NCBI RefSeq assembly: GCF_001638985.1
Contig: NW_017265154.1
Span: forward strand, 1 to 64,000
DNA length: 64,000 bases
Direction of reading: 5' to 3'
From: Phycomyces blakesleeanus NRRL 1555(-)
Taxonomy: Eukaryota; Mucoromycota; Mucoromycetes; Mucorales; Phycomycetaceae
Position 1 is the first letter of the stretch, and the number at the start of each line of letters is the position of its first letter. The notes below the pieces were generated by a model that did no database searches, was not told the DNA's origin, and saw nothing but the letters and a program-made list of their open reading frames with translations. Made by a program: the position numbers and the translations under genes. This document shows positions 9,024 to 21,123 of this stretch, one piece after another.

Positions 9024-10554
9024 TTAAAGCTTTCGCTCTCTGTTCAAACAGCAAGAAAAGATTGAAATGACATGGTTAATCCAACCCAAACAGTCCAAAA
9101 GGGTGACAGTCTTAGCTGATTCTGTAATCCTTAAGATGAGCTCATCTGACTCTGTAATCTCTTCTCTGCGGATACCAAACTTGATCTTGGACCACATTTC
9201 CTCCATTGGAATCAGGAAAGGTGAATACACAGAAAGATATATACACTTGTACCCACGGGAAGAAATAAAGTCTTTCACCTCATCAGTCTTATAGATAGAA
9301 GCATTATCCATGCTGAGATAACATCCTTGCATACCATGACTGTCCAGAACATCCATTGTATGACTAAGAAAGTCAAGGTACTGCTGGGTCCTGGTACCAA
9401 TTTGGCCATTCACCTCAACGTTGGTGTAGATGTCTAACTTTCTCTTCTTCTTAGTTGTGACTGCAGTAGGTTTCTTCAACAAGAGGCTAACAATCCCTCA
9501 CTCACACATTGCACCAAGGATGGTGATGGACACATCTCTCTGTGTCAGGACAGTTGTCTTGGCTGGGGTGCCACTGACAGAACAGCCAAAAGTTCTCTTA
9601 ATGTGCATGTTGAAGCCTGCTTCATCAATAAACACACAGTTTGACAGATAGTTGAAATCCACAAGTTGTTGCCACTCCAAAATGCGGTCTTGTCTCATCT
9701 CAATTGTGCTGACGTTGTCTCTCTTCTCAGGCAGCTTCTTCAACTTCTTCATTGTCAGGGCACACTTCTTCACTAAGTGCTTCTGGATTGCTAATTTGGT
9801 AATCTGCAGCCCAGAGAACTCTTCCATAACAGCTATCCTTGCTTGTTCCAAAGTAGCATCTGGTTTATTTTCGAAAAACTTCAAAAAAAGCAGAGTGTGC
9901 CTGGAACAAATTTTGGTTGCCATGTTTTTGTTCTTTAGGCACAGAAATCTCCTCAACCTCCATCGTCTCCAGCCCATTGGACTCATCAGTCTCCACTGTG
10001 GCAACATCAAAATTGGTCTGGATCTTCTCTCTGGTCAGCCTGACATAGTTCTGGGCAGTCCAGACATTGATCTCCGTTTCCCTGACAGTGGCAGCAGCAG
10101 TCTGGTTTTCCAAGAAAACCAAGGAGAAGAGCTTGTTCACCTGGTTTTGGTTGTACTTTTGGTACGAACCTCGACCTATGCTTTCTACAATGGGAGCAGA
10201 GTCAGGGTCGACCTTCTCCAGCAGATTTGTCTTTGGCTTCTGTGCAACAATGGTTTTGGTGATGGCCTCGTTGACTTCAGTTGGCAAAAAACTTCTGAGA
10301 CTTAAGAGGTTCGTGACTGCTGGGTTTCTGGCCAAGGTACGGGTCCATTCCATATTGGCATGGTTGACAAAGACATCTGTCACAGATTGGAGTACAACTT
10401 CTCCATGCATTTTGTTGACAATCTCTTGGTTGAAATCGCACAAGGGGTCAAAAGCAATTCCAGAAAACTGGGTTTGGTCTGCAGAACCGCTGTGACTGAC
10501 CATTTCACAGTGCTTGTCCATAACAAATTCGAGGGAGTTGTTGGAAGTAGGCAT
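9024..10554 (-). pseudogene. Tc1/mariner-like DDE transposase, broken
   Basis: On the minus strand an N-terminal frame from 10554 (about 225 residues, with a helix-turn-helix-like NQVNKLFSLVFLENQTAAA stretch) ends in a homopolymer near 9890. A different frame then continues with LEQARIAVMEEF and the first catalytic Asp in CVFIDEAGFNMHIKR. After a TGA at 9498-9500 the same frame goes on with LSMDNASIYKTDEV (second Asp) and YSPFLIPMEEMWSKIK (Glu), the standard IS630/Tc1/mariner core order. The gene thus has one frameshift in a T/A run and one nonsense codon. It would have cut and pasted DNA at TA targets. The terminal inverted repeats were not found. Confidence 0.85.
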
Positions 10555-11149
10555 TTTTTTTTGAAAATAAAAAGGGTGTTAAAATTGAGGAAGAAAGATA
10601 ACTGAGAAACTTTTATTAAGACACTGGGGTATATATACCAAAAAAAAATATTTTAATAACTTAAACGTTTCTATCAAGGTATAGTCTTGTCCTGTTGTCT
10701 TAATATATTTGGATAAAGAATGTGTTGAAAAATAATGAATGTTTACATATTAAGCTTCTTCACACTTTTAAGAACATTTATTTTATTAGCCGATTTACAG
10801 TTGTTATATTTTTAGAAAAGAAAGAAAAACAAAGTGCAGACAAGAAGTACGGTGAGACTTTGTTTATTGATGAAAAGAGAGATGATCTTCTATTGCTATT
10901 TGCTATGTGAGTTTATATAGACATTGTGTATGTATTTAGGATAATGATATGAGTATATCATGTGATGTCTGTTTTCTTATATCATAGATAATATATTGTT
11001 AAGTTATTACCCACACTCTTGTTTGAGTGATTAGTGATGTTGACTAAGGTGTGTGATCTTGTTATCGGTATATTCTTTATTTAATGATAGTGTGAGAAAT
11101 AATGTATAATTGATACTGGTCGCTTATTCAATATGTCTTTGTCTTATTG
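10555..11149. other. Spacer without a recognisable gene
   Basis: AT-rich sequence between two transposon remnants. No open frame with protein-like composition and no RNA gene was seen. Confidence 0.5.
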
Positions 11150-11570
11150 TCTGTGCGCTCTATTTGAATCTACGATTATGTTGGATACAACACCGAGTCT
11201 GAAATGGGTATGTACCCAGAGAAATTCTTTTTTGGCAAGCAGTATGTCTTGGCTGATATTGGGTACAAGACCACTAGCTTTATAATTCCAGTCCAAAAGA
11301 AGCCAAGAAACCAGCCTATCAAGAAGTGCAATGCAAAATTCAATGTATATATTGCAATGATGTGTGTTAAAATTGAGCATGTATTTGGTATACTCAAAGA
11401 GAGATTTTATTCTCTCAAAGGAATTCCCATTCAAATTAAAAAGAAAAAAATGTTCATCAAGTAAATATCTGGATACAAGTTTGCATCATCTTGAACAACT
11501 TCTTGATGGATCAGGCCAATGATCCACTGCAAAAACAGATCAATTTCGCATATGTAAAGTATACCTAAGT
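11150..11570 (+). pseudogene. PIF/Harbinger (HARBI1-like) transposase fragment, frameshifted
   Basis: The frame through 11204-11464 carries MYPEKFFFGKQYVLADIGYK (the FxxxxYLLADxGY block with a catalytic Asp) and IEHVFGILKERFYSLKGIP (the catalytic Glu helix) of DDE_Tnp_4 nucleases. After an A-rich run near 11447 the homology moves to another frame (WIQVCIILNNFLMDQANDP), the usual C-terminal VCxILHNF motif of HARBI1-like proteins. The N-terminal half is missing. This is a decayed C-terminal fragment. Its usual partner, a Myb/SANT protein, may be represented by the remnant at 18555-19699. Confidence 0.82.
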
Positions 11571-11777
11571 TCTGATAGACAGAATAGGTAAAATTGTAGT
11601 TCAGCTCACTTTTGTGAGTAAAGTATTTGAATAGTATTTTAAGCTACTCTATTGGCTACTGGCAGCTGTGTAGCATTAGAATGCAACATCAAACTCAAAT
11701 AAAATAAAAGTGTGTTTTCTTTGAAGTCTCTTTCTTTACTATTAAATACTATTGTAAACCTTTCTTTTCATTTTAAA

Positions 11778-11996
11778 ATGGCTCCTATTCGCAAACCAAC
11801 TGTTAGAAAAGAGTGTCGATGCTCTATCTGTAAAAGCAAGACACTAGGATTCGATTGTGTATCTGTTAAAACATTTAAACGTCATCAAGAAAAAGATAAT
11901 CATGATATTACACATGTTCAAACGCGTACGGTTAATACATTTGCTTTACTTTACTTTATTTTATTTTATTTTATATCATTTCCTTTTTTATTATTT

Positions 11997-12043
<47 letters not shown>

Positions 12044-14993
12044 AACACTAATAATAATAAATGTGTAGCCCATGAAGACACATGCGATACAATTAGTAGT
12101 GCTGTTTCTGAGCCTGTAAATCAAGAGGAAGATGGTTTTGAATTTGAACAGGAAGATGTTGAAATGAATTCTGAGCTTATAAGTAAGAAAACTTATTTTA
12201 TTACATTGATTTATTTGGGTCTAACATTCCGCTTTTGTAGACCTAAATGACACAAATGACATTTTGGATATACGGACAAGAAACCAACCTTTCTCTGAAA
12301 CGGATTGCGTGTTTGGCCCTGAAGATAATGTCCAGTATACAAGTGACACTTACGAAGAAGAATATGAAGATGAATCCGATGTTGAGATGGACAATGATGA
12401 AGGTAGGTACACAGCTTTAGATAATATTATATCCTAGAAAATAGAGAGTTAATCAACGTTCTTTAAAAAAAATCAAATTAAAGATTCTTCGTTGGAATCA
12501 ATCTTGGAATTGAATTTGATTCACCGATTCATTGTTATTTCGGTTGCTCTTTTTGTCTCGCTATACGTCGTGGATGAAGGAGCTGTAATCCTGATTGCCA
12601 TAATCAACAAGATACTGCAGTTTTTGTTTGACCCATTCCGCCTTCCAGTGAGTGTTGCTGGCCTCAAACGTTTGGCCGGATTTGAAGCGTTGACAAGTGG
12701 TGTCAAGAAGTATGTTGCATGTAGCAAATGCCATGCCATATATGATAATGAAGCCGCCCCTTTGTGTTGTACATCACCCAATTTTGGTAAAACCTCCTTG
12801 TGTGGCAACAGCTTGTTTAAGTCTGGTCCCGGGTCAAAAGCACCCAAAAAGACATATGTATTCCACTCCGTCAAGAAAGCCCTAAAGACGTTTTTTCAAC
12901 GCCCGGATTTTGAAAACAACATCAACTCATGGAACCGCGGCCCGAAAATGGATAGCACTTTATTTGACGTGTACGATGGTGCGATGTGGAATGAGATAGT
13001 AGACGTAGATGGTATACCTTTTGTTGACACCGAGCGATCACTCATGCTCACGCTGAACATTGACTGGTTTCAGCCATTCGATGGTGTTACCTACTCCTGT
13101 GGTGCCATATATCTTACAATCAATAATCTTCCACGCAGTGAGCGGTTCAAGAAGGAGAACGTGATTCTTGTTGGGTTAATGCCAGGGCCTAAAGAAGCAA
13201 GCACTTCTGACATAAATAACTATCTGAAACCGCTTGTGGATGAGTTGATGGAGCTGTACAAAGGTATTAAGATTAAGACTCACCAATGTCCAAATGGTAC
13301 TTCTATCCGAGCAGCCCTTCTCATGGTTGCCTGTGATATACCTGCTGCAAGGAAAGTATGTGGGTTCACATCCCATACAAGTACAAATGCATGCCACAAG
13401 TGTAAGCGTCAATTTTCGAGGTTGGCTGGAACGAGTTCCGTTGATTATTCTGGATTTGATTTCTCAAAGTGGCTCCTTCGCACTAAGAATGACAATCGTA
13501 AGGATGCAGAGATCTGGAGAAATGCAACCAAACCGACTGAGAGACAGCGTCTTGAAGTTGCACATGGTGTTCGCTGGTCCGAACTGCATCGTCTTCAGTA
13601 CTTTGACATTGTCCGCTGCACGATCATCGATCCCATGCACAATCTTTTCTTAGGCACTGCCAAAAGAATGCTGGAGAGATGGGTTGCGGATGGATTAATC
13701 GATGATAAAAAACTCGTTGCCATGCAAAAGGCTGTTGAGAAGGTAGTGTTGCCGCCCGATTACACGTCACTTGGGACAAAGATTGCCAAGGGATTTCCCT
13801 ATATGAAGGCTGATGAGTGGAAGTCTTGGTGCCTTGTGTACTCTCCTGTAGTTCTAAGGGATGTGTTGCCGTTGCCAGAGTTCAAGAACTGGATAGAGTT
13901 TGTTAACGCATGCAGATACTTCACCAAGCCTAGTGTTTCTGAAGAAGACATTGAGAAAGGACACAAATGCTTAGAAGAATTCTGTAAAGGGTGTGAGACA
14001 TTGTACGACCTGGACCTTCTCTCTCCCAACATGCACCTGCATCTGCACTTACGCCAAACAATGATTGACTTTGGGCCCGTCTATGGCTATTGGCTTTTCA
14101 GCTTTGAAAGGTACAATAGTGTTCTGAAAAATATCAAGACCAATCGAAGAAACGGGTTCGAATCAACATTTATGAGACAGTTTATTGAAGAGTCGTGGAA
14201 GGGAGATTTTGTGCGTCGACTTCTGAAACCTATGCATGCACTTGCATGTTTTGAAATTTTCGATAAGTTCACCACCAACAACAACAACACCAACACCAAC
14301 ACTAACACCAACACCAACACCAACACCTACCTCTCTCACTCTTTCTCAATTTCCGAATATCTTGAAGCTTCACAGAATCTTTCAATGATAATTCGTGGAA
14401 ACGAGCCCCTGCCACCATCCGCCTTGCCATTGAAAACAAGACCATTATCATTTATGTCAAAACATGAATATGATTGTCTTGTAGGATACTATCAAGCTGC
14501 GTACAAGAATCCACAGATCTCAGGTTGCAAAGATGTAATTGATGACTCACCTTTCGTCAATGACTGGATCGAAATGGTGAAGTCCGTTGATCTTCTTGGG
14601 CAAAGCTACAAAGGGTGCATTGGCACGAATGGCCGCGGATCATACATACAAGCATATTTTACTGAACGAACTGGGTCGGAACATGCGTATGTTGGAGAGA
14701 TTCAGTACCTTTTTGTTCACAATTTTAGGCCAACTGTTTCTTCTCTAACATACAGAAATCCCCATAGTAGTCAGCATGTATTTGCATTTGTCAAATGGTT
14801 CAAATCCACTTCGGACAAAACAAGAGAATTAGAAGGAGTTGAGTTGTTACAGAATGAATTCTACAAGCAAGATTTTCAAAGCATCCTGCCAGTACATCGG
14901 ATTCTCCTAACAGTTGCAATAGTAGATTACAAAACTACAAAAAATGTCAACAAAAAACTCGCGATTCCTTTACCAAAAAAAATTTACTATTAA
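11778..14993 (+). CDS. CACTA/Tnp2-type transposase, four exons, intact
   Basis: I read exons 11778-11925, 12069-12182, 12241-12402 and 12484-14993; phases agree and no stop interrupts, giving about 977 residues. The N-terminus has a Cys/His cluster (CRCSICKSKTLGFDC ... KRHQEKDNH) likely to bind DNA, then an acidic linker. The body has a second Cys cluster (VACSKCHAIYDN ... LCC), the Tnp2 core LNIDWFQPFDGVTYSCGAIY and PGPKEASTSDINNYLKPLVDE, a zinc-binding CHKC, and DPMHNLFLGTAKRMLERW, all hallmarks of the plant/fungal Tnp2 family (PF02992-like). It should bind CACTA ends and catalyse cut-and-paste transposition. Intron 1 carries an AAT microsatellite, and an Asn-Thr repeat lies near residue 740. 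A convergent partner gene follows at 15109-16419. Termini of this element were not found. Among the mobile genes here it is unusually well preserved. Confidence 0.85.
12001..12061. repeat. (AAT)n microsatellite inside intron 1
   Basis: About twenty AAT/ATA units, slightly interrupted by CTAACACT near 12042, lie within the first intron of the Tnp2-type transposase. Confidence 0.9.
14273..14327. repeat. Coding minisatellite (ACCAAC)n
   Basis: Repeats of AACACC/ACCAAC code for alternating Asn-Thr within the transposase frame. The array length is a multiple of three and keeps the frame open. Confidence 0.85.
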
Positions 14994-15108
14994 TTCTCAT
15001 ACACACACTTACTTATATATTTATCCTCTATTATTATTTCCTTTAATCAATTCAATTTCAATTATTACTATTTGGCCCTACAACAGAACATAGTAAAAAA
15101 GAAAATGT

Positions 15109-16419
15109 TTATTCATCGTTGATTGCCCAACGAGGCAATGACTGGGACAGAGTGGCAGGAACAGAGCAAGGCAACAATGTTGCTGGATATCTGTTCATTC
15201 TTGGCTTTGTTCCCACGCCCGCATTTAACACGTGATGGGTATGATCAATGTTGTTAACCATTGTCAACAATCTGTTGAACTGTATTTATTTTTATTAGTT
15301 CTTTATTTTTCTTGTTATAAAACTTATTTATTTATTCTAAATATTATTTACCTCTTCACTTCTCCAAGTGGGGCGAGCCACATGCAAACACCGTCGTGGA
15401 AGATTGTCCACAATCTCAATATCCGACTCACCATCAGACATGGCATCCTTCTGAAAGAGTTTGAGATAGGCCTTCTCAACAGGGTTTCCAGTCTTATATC
15501 CCATTGCAGCATCAATGGCTACCCAGTTGTCCATGTATGTCGACTTGCGTCGGATAGACATCTGGTTATATAGATTGTAGCTTGAGAAAATAGTAATATA
15601 CCAATTAATTTTTTATATAGTATATACAAACCTGAAGAGTACGACTGTTTGCTCTCCCCTTGCTGTTTTTCTTGGCCTTCTGCTCAGGAGACTCGTGAAA
15701 AGTACGATGACTGTGCTTGTACCTGTTCTTTATTTTATCACTTATCACCCGTGGGTGAGTACCAGCTAGACGAGTCTGGGCGCTAATGTAGCTCTTCAAG
15801 TAGTTGATAACAGCTACGTTATCGCGGTGGTTAATCTTCTCGTTCAAGTTCCACTTCTTCTTACTCTCGTTCTCAGCAACAAGAGCAGGGTCGTCAGACT
15901 CGAACTTCCAGTCCCACAACTTTTCCATGAAGATTTCCTAAATACAGATTGTTTAATAAGTTGTTGATACTAACATATATTAGTATTAATTACCGAGATA
16001 ATGACAGAAACCTCGGCATCACTGAGGGAGATCTGGGGGACATAGGATGGCATCAGAGATGGTCCTAGACTAGCCATACGAGTCTGATTGTTGGCATAGG
16101 CAGTTGCAAAGTCTGCAAATGCCGTATGTGTCTTTCCAGACGTGTCAACAACAACGCCCATCCTGTTTTTAAAGGCTGCCATGTTGCTATTGACAGCAGC
16201 AATGTCATCCTTGACACCGTTGATATTGTTGTTTACTTTGTTAAACATTTCAACAATTTCCGCGTATCACTGATCTTGGATAGTTGCGGATGAGAAACTG
16301 GGGGCAATTTCTCGAGGTCCAACACGGCCAGCCAAAACACGGTTTGCAGAGGTAGATATACTTGCAGATGCTTTTCCTTTTCCTTTACGGTCTGTTTTTC
16401 TGCTGCTATTGGAAGGCAT
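15109..16419 (-). pseudogene. CACTA accessory gene (tnpA-like partner), four exons, one internal TGA
   Basis: Exons on the minus strand are 16419-15994, 15937-15632, 15561-15352 and 15279-15109; all junctions are GT-AG and phase 0, giving 371 codons. A basic Ser-rich N-terminus is followed by a likely coiled coil (MFNKVNNNINGVKDDIAAVN), a charged Trp-containing helix domain (EKLWDWKFESDDPALVAENE, then KWNLNEKINHRDN) and a conserved-looking basic segment. Codon 51 is TGA (16267-16269) in an otherwise continuous frame; everything downstream looks selected, so the break is recent, or the true start is the later ATG. It converges on the Tnp2 transposase, as helper genes of two-gene CACTA elements do. 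I do not recognise a named domain; a DNA-binding helper role is inferred from position. Confidence 0.6.
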
Positions 16420-16958
16420 TTTTTCTTTATTGTATTTTTATTAAAGTTTTATACATTAATAAATTATTAAAATAAAATAAATGTATGGGTTGAAATATAT
16501 TTATTTTTGTTTAATCAAAGATATACATACAAAATAAGTTAATATAAAGTAGATTTATGAAATAGCTGAGAAAAGGAAGGGATTATATATTATTTTCTAT
16601 AAAATCCTTTATAACCTTGAACAACTTCTTTAATATTCAACATAGAACTTAGTGTTACAATATAATTTCGGACTATTCATTTTATTACTATTGTATTTTA
16701 CTAGAGTCAATTCTCATCTAAACTGCCTTCTGTTTGAAAGCCCACTTTTTTTTCTTCTTTTTCTTTATTTTTTTCTTATTTCTTTTTTTCCTGTTTCTTT
16801 TCCGCTTTATTTACTTTTATTCTTATTGATGTATTTGAGTTCACACCCTGGTAAGCAATTTGTTTTTATTATTCTACTGTTATATTTATTCTTAATGTTT
16901 TTTCTTTTATTATTATTGTGGTTGCTGATAGTATTACAAGTCTTTGCCATGTTGATTA

Positions 16959-17414
16959 ATGGACAAGAACAAAAAGGTAAAACGCGGTTATTGTGTATGT
17001 GCTTCTTTATTAATTATTTTCTTTTTCTCTCCTCAGCTCATCATAAAGACATACCAACAGCAGAAATTTATCCGGTAAGTCTGAATAATGTATTTATTTG
17101 TTTTATTCTTATATCTAATTTTGTTTATTTTCTATCTCTGTTAGTACTGCCAACATTTCTATGTACCTGATTGAATGGCTTGTCTTTGAAAACCGGTTTT
17201 CTTTGGTAAGTAATAAAGCCAAACTTTATTCCATGATCTTTACTAATGCGTTTTATTAAACCTTTCAGAACAACAGTCAATGTGCAATATGCCTGGTTCT
17301 GACGAAAGTACTGGTAAGTAACCATATTATTTAAATTAAAGAAAAATAAATATTTATATAATCTAATATAATTGAATAATTTTTTAGCCTTCTCTTACTA
17401 GTGAAATACCGTAA
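16959..17414 (+). CDS. Putative five-micro-exon gene, 62 residues, unknown
   Basis: Five tiny exons (16959-16976, 17037-17074, 17145-17205, 17269-17313, 17388-17414) are joined by textbook GTAAGT/GTAAAA donors and TTTCAG/TTTTAG acceptors with consistent phases. They give an open frame from ATG to TAA ending LTSEIP, with a Cys pair (CAIC) in exon 4. An upstream ATG with one more donor (16831) would instead read another frame that closes at TGA in exon 3. The regular exon-intron series is the strongest evidence. The product may be the surviving part of a larger transposon gene rather than a host protein. No family recognised. Confidence 0.4.
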
Positions 17415-18179
17415 ACACGCGTTTCTTTTTAGGATTCTATCATATTGGAAGTATTTATATATTATAATATATGAAAGGGTTTGTTATTATATTAATTATG
17501 TAGTAGCTTATATATTAGATTAGACTATATATTGTCAAGCCGTACATATTATAAGCAAGAAGCTTTTTTTTTTTAAATAAAAACAATTTTTCCAAAACAA
17601 TCCCTATAAAAATATTTGAAATGAAGTGCAAGAAGTATTGCAGTAGCATGGCATGTGTGAATCCTATAGTTTAGCCGTGCATAATTGTCCAATAAAAGTG
17701 TTTAGATTCGGAAGACAGTATACATAAATCCTGTTTCTTCTGTTAAATGATCCAATAGAATATCATTATTTCAGTAGACAGTTTTCTCTGTAAAGTAATC
17801 CAATAGAATTCTACTATTTCAGTAGACAGTTTTCTATCAAAAATAGATTTTTTATTAGAATCTCTGTTTCAAATCAAGTTTAATTTAATGTAACATCCAA
17901 AAAAAAATGCCATAATTTGATTATTCTCTCTGCGATTAAATAGTTTAAAAGAACCTTACATCTCTATATGGATCATTATAAGTTCAGAAGTTATATGGAC
18001 AACTCACAGGTAACATAACATATTGTGAACGGAATCTATAAATGCCAAATTCCAGAATTTAATTATTCTGTCACTCAGAATTTCCCATACTATCGCATAT
18101 GTGTAGAAATCTAATTCCCCAGTGTGATAGACTCACCATAAGATTGAAGGCCAGCTAGAAGAATCTGGAAGACACAGAA
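17415..18179. other. Spacer without a recognisable gene
   Basis: AT-rich. A local duplication is visible: ATCCAATAGAAT ... ATTTCAGTAGACAGTTTTCT occurs twice (about 17750-17792 and 17799-17836). Confidence 0.5.
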
Positions 18180-18332
18180 ATGGCAAGAATTAAAGAGGAA
18201 GGAAACCCAGAAGAAGATGACAAGGAGGAGGAAGTGACTGAAACAGTACAAGAGAGTGCAAAGGCAAAATGTAATCATATAAAAGTATTAATATTTACAA
18301 AAAATAGAAAATCTTCTCTTCTAGCAGCTTAA
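18180..18332 (+). CDS. Short acidic open frame, doubtful
   Basis: ATG opens a 50-codon frame rich in Glu/Asp/Lys (EEGNPEEDDKEEEVTE) that ends in TAA. It looks like a first exon of an acidic nuclear protein (possible donor near the AAATGTAATC at 18270), but no following exon was found. It is the only protein-like stretch between 17.4 and 18.5 kb. Confidence 0.2.
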   Translation: MARIKEEGNPEEDDKEEEVTETVQESAKAKCNHIKVLIFTKNRKSSLLAA

Positions 18333-18554
18333 TATATATTGTTCTCTTACCTTTCATTTCATTATTTTTTCTTCTTTATATCTTTATCTATCTTCTATTG
18401 TATTACTATACTTATCTTATCTTAACTATTTTTTAAATAAATTTGACTAACATCAGAGTAAAGAATAAGAGATATGAGAAATATTTACATTAAAAATAAA
18501 CATAGTATACATGAGTTACTTTATTACATAGATTCTTCTATAAAGACAATTCAA

Positions 18555-19699
18555 TCAGCTGAGAATTTGTTTTATGAGATACTTGGTATACTTCTTATCA
18601 AACTTCTCTTCAGACCATCTAAACAACCTGGCCTTTATTTCAAGCATTTTCACTACTTGATCTTCTTTGTTCTTCTTCAGTCTCTCCAATCTTTCTTCAT
18701 CATTCTTCTTCCCTCTTTCTTCTCTTTTGTCAGCAATTATCTTCAACTTGTCTTCTCTGTCCCTTTCATATTGCAATTCAAGAAGAGACACCTTTGCATC
18801 TTGGAACCATTTGGCACATCCGGAAATTATTTTGAGCTTCTTCTCTGCTCTTTCTTCTTTGCTTTCTATAATTTACACATGTGTCTGGGATCTTTTCTTT
18901 GCTGAACCATTGGCAGCTCTTAAGGAAGAAGGCAAGTCAGCTTCTGACACCAACAAGACAGAATCTCTGATGATAATGCCATTCACTCTTTTCATTTTGT
19001 CACAATCTTCATCCTCGCTTCCACCTTCACCTTCACCCGCGTCTTTACCACCATTACTCTCATCTTCTTGTGCACTATCCAAATCATCATCATCATCATT
19101 GTCAGAAAATACAAGCGGTATGTTGCTGTTTGACACACAAGGAGATGCTGTCTTTCTTGTCTTCATAATGATCTTCATCTCAAAGAATTCAGGGCAGATG
19201 GTATTTAGTCTCTCTATTAATATATAAATCAGGTTTAATAAGAGTATGGATATAATATCTGTATATCTGAAGCTAACTTACTGTTGAATTCTGCCTTTCC
19301 ACTAACAGAGTCATCAAAGCCATGAGATTCTTTACTACTCTGATCCCAAACTTTATAAACATTGTGATATTGATTATTTACAAGCTTGCTTAGTCTAGTT
19401 TTGATCTGACTATTTGTTCTTATAACTCCTTGTTAAAGGAAGTGCTGGCTACACTGGTTGATGACCCCAGACTTGGTTGCTTTGAAGGTTCTTCCATTGA
19501 TAATTCTACCAAGATACTTTTCCAAGTTTTTGCCTCCATCTTTAAGCAGAAAATGGAGCAGTTGTTCAATACTTGACATTTTATCTTTGCCACCATCTGG
19601 TTTAGATCATGATGTATAGAGAGGAGCAGAAGCTTGTACAGCAAATACACTAGTAGTACTGACGTTGCTTTTAGGAACAATATTCTTGTTTACAGACAT
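18555..19699 (-). pseudogene. Harbinger-type Myb/SANT helper protein, decayed
   Basis: On the minus strand the first exon (19699 to about 19283) reads through LLHFLLKDGGKNLEKYLGRI and then IKTRLSKLVNNQYHNVYKV, the knRLxxLKxxYxxxKxL pattern of Myb/SANT-like (trihelix) helper proteins that escort PIF/Harbinger transposases. After a GTAAGT donor and an AG acceptor near 19215, a second exon follows: LNTICPEFFEMKIIM, a long Asp/Glu stretch, and a C-terminal charged coiled coil (YERDREDKLKIIADKREERG). Three in-frame stops (one TGA, two TAA) break it. It would have bound element DNA and carried the nuclease into the nucleus. It may belong to the same lost element as the HARBI1 fragment at 11.2-11.6 kb. 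Confidence 0.6.
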
Positions 19700-20203
19700 A
19701 GTTTATGGATCACAAATAAAAAAATAGATGGGAAGAAAAAAAAACTTGTCAAAATCATATTGATTATATTGTAGATTATACAAAATCTTTGTAATTAAAG
19801 CATCTCATCTCATCTATACTATATTCAGACTGAGACAAAAAGAATTTTTTATTTTTGGTTCTTTTTCATTTTTGTAGGATAATAGCAAATCGATTTGATT
19901 GGGTTAAAAAGAATTTAAAAAATGGAATTTTTTTTAAAAAAATTTCTATTGTTCACCCTTATTGTTTTAAAAGTTGCATTATGTCATGGCAAAATATGTC
20001 TTATATTTGAAAAAAAAATTATTGATTAAAACATCAGAAAAACAATAGAAGAAGTGAAGAAAAAAACATCTGCTTTATATTTATTATATTTATAAATTTA
20101 CAGCATCCATTTCCACTCTAGAAGGTTGTTGGATCTATAATATAAATAAAGTGTTAATTATACTTAAAATTATATATGCATTCAATCTTTAACAACATAC
20201 CTC

Positions 20204-20650
20204 TTAATTACGTCTTGAGATTATTACAGCAGACCTCCACTTCTGAGACAAGATATAATGTGCTACCCAAGATTCTTGAAATCTGTTTAAGGCAATATGT
20301 CTCCAGGCAGCTGTATCTTCAGGGTTTTTAGTAAGTACTTCATTTTGCTGAGGGGAAATACTGCCCCATGTTGAAAAACTTTGTCCATTCTTCTGGTAGT
20401 TATTAAAAACACTGTTTATCATTTGGTGAGCCATTATAGATACCTTAGCATACATATTTATGACATTGTCTCTGTTCTCATAGGTCAGATATGTTTCAAG
20501 TGATGTTTTAACACTTCCTGCTGTGAGAGCCCAATGGTGGTGGCTAGCATCTGAAAGCAACCGTGAGATGTCATGAAAAGTGGCACTTGTAATTGTTGGT
20601 GCCTGGCAATTTTCCTGTTAAATCTGAGGTACAGACTCATACCTGTTAAG
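20204..20650 (-). pseudogene. CACTA accessory small protein, copy 1 (decayed 5' end)
   Basis: The frame runs through ALTAGSVKTSLETYL and STWGSISPQQNEVL to IALNRFQESWVAHYILSQKW and a basic end with TAA at 20204. It aligns along its length with the pseudogene at 25953-26495 (ALTAGSV/VLSAGSV, TWGSISPQQ/SWGSLAPNQ, HIALNRF/NIALDRF). A TAA at 20618-20620 interrupts the upstream part. In this copy the two Trp codons are intact, where the other copy has stops. The family has no recognised domain. Its repeated presence beside Tnp2 transposases makes it a likely element-encoded helper. Confidence 0.6.
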
Positions 20651-21001
20651 GTGTTCTTATAAATTAGCAACGGATGCCTCCAATGTTGCTAAGCATATAT
20701 GAGTGTGATAAGTCTGAGGTCTTGATATTTTTTGATAGAGAAAGAAGGAAGAAAGAGTAAAAAAACAAGAAAAATGAAATAGCTGTAATTATTTTCAAAG
20801 TCATTTGAAAACCTAATACTATTTTATTATCTTTTTGTATATATGACATAATGTGTATAATACTAAAAACGGTATTAATATTATCTTCCAGCCTTTTCTG
20901 ATCCTTCATCTTTATCTTATTTTACATATACAAAGAAACAAAAGTGGACATCAACAACTTGATTAATCACTACCCTGAAACCAAAACCAGCAATAGTATG
21001 G

Positions 21002-21123
21002 CACTGCGCCAAAAAAAAATAGGAGTTTTAGAGGTGGTTTCACAGGTGGTTCTGAAGGGAAGCCAGGGCGCGTTTTGTGTCCTCCCCCTTTTTTCCAACC
21101 CTGAGTTCATATGCATTTTAATA
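21002..21123 (+). repeat. Left CACTA terminal repeat
   Basis: It starts CACTGCGCCAAAAAAAAATA, then AGGAGTTTTAGAGGTGG, and ends around GCATTTTAATA. The reverse complement is found at 38033-38154 with a handful of transitions and homopolymer length changes. It contains an unusually GC-rich block (CCAGGGCGCGTTTTGTGTCC) for this region. Confidence 0.85.

Noticed and set aside
12001..12061. CRISPR-like regular repeat
   Set aside because: It is a simple AAT microsatellite with no spacers, inside a fungal intron.
16652..17170. A 172-codon hydrophobic frame suggestive of a membrane protein
   Set aside because: It reads through T-rich introns with good splice sites. The Leu/Phe richness is due to base composition.
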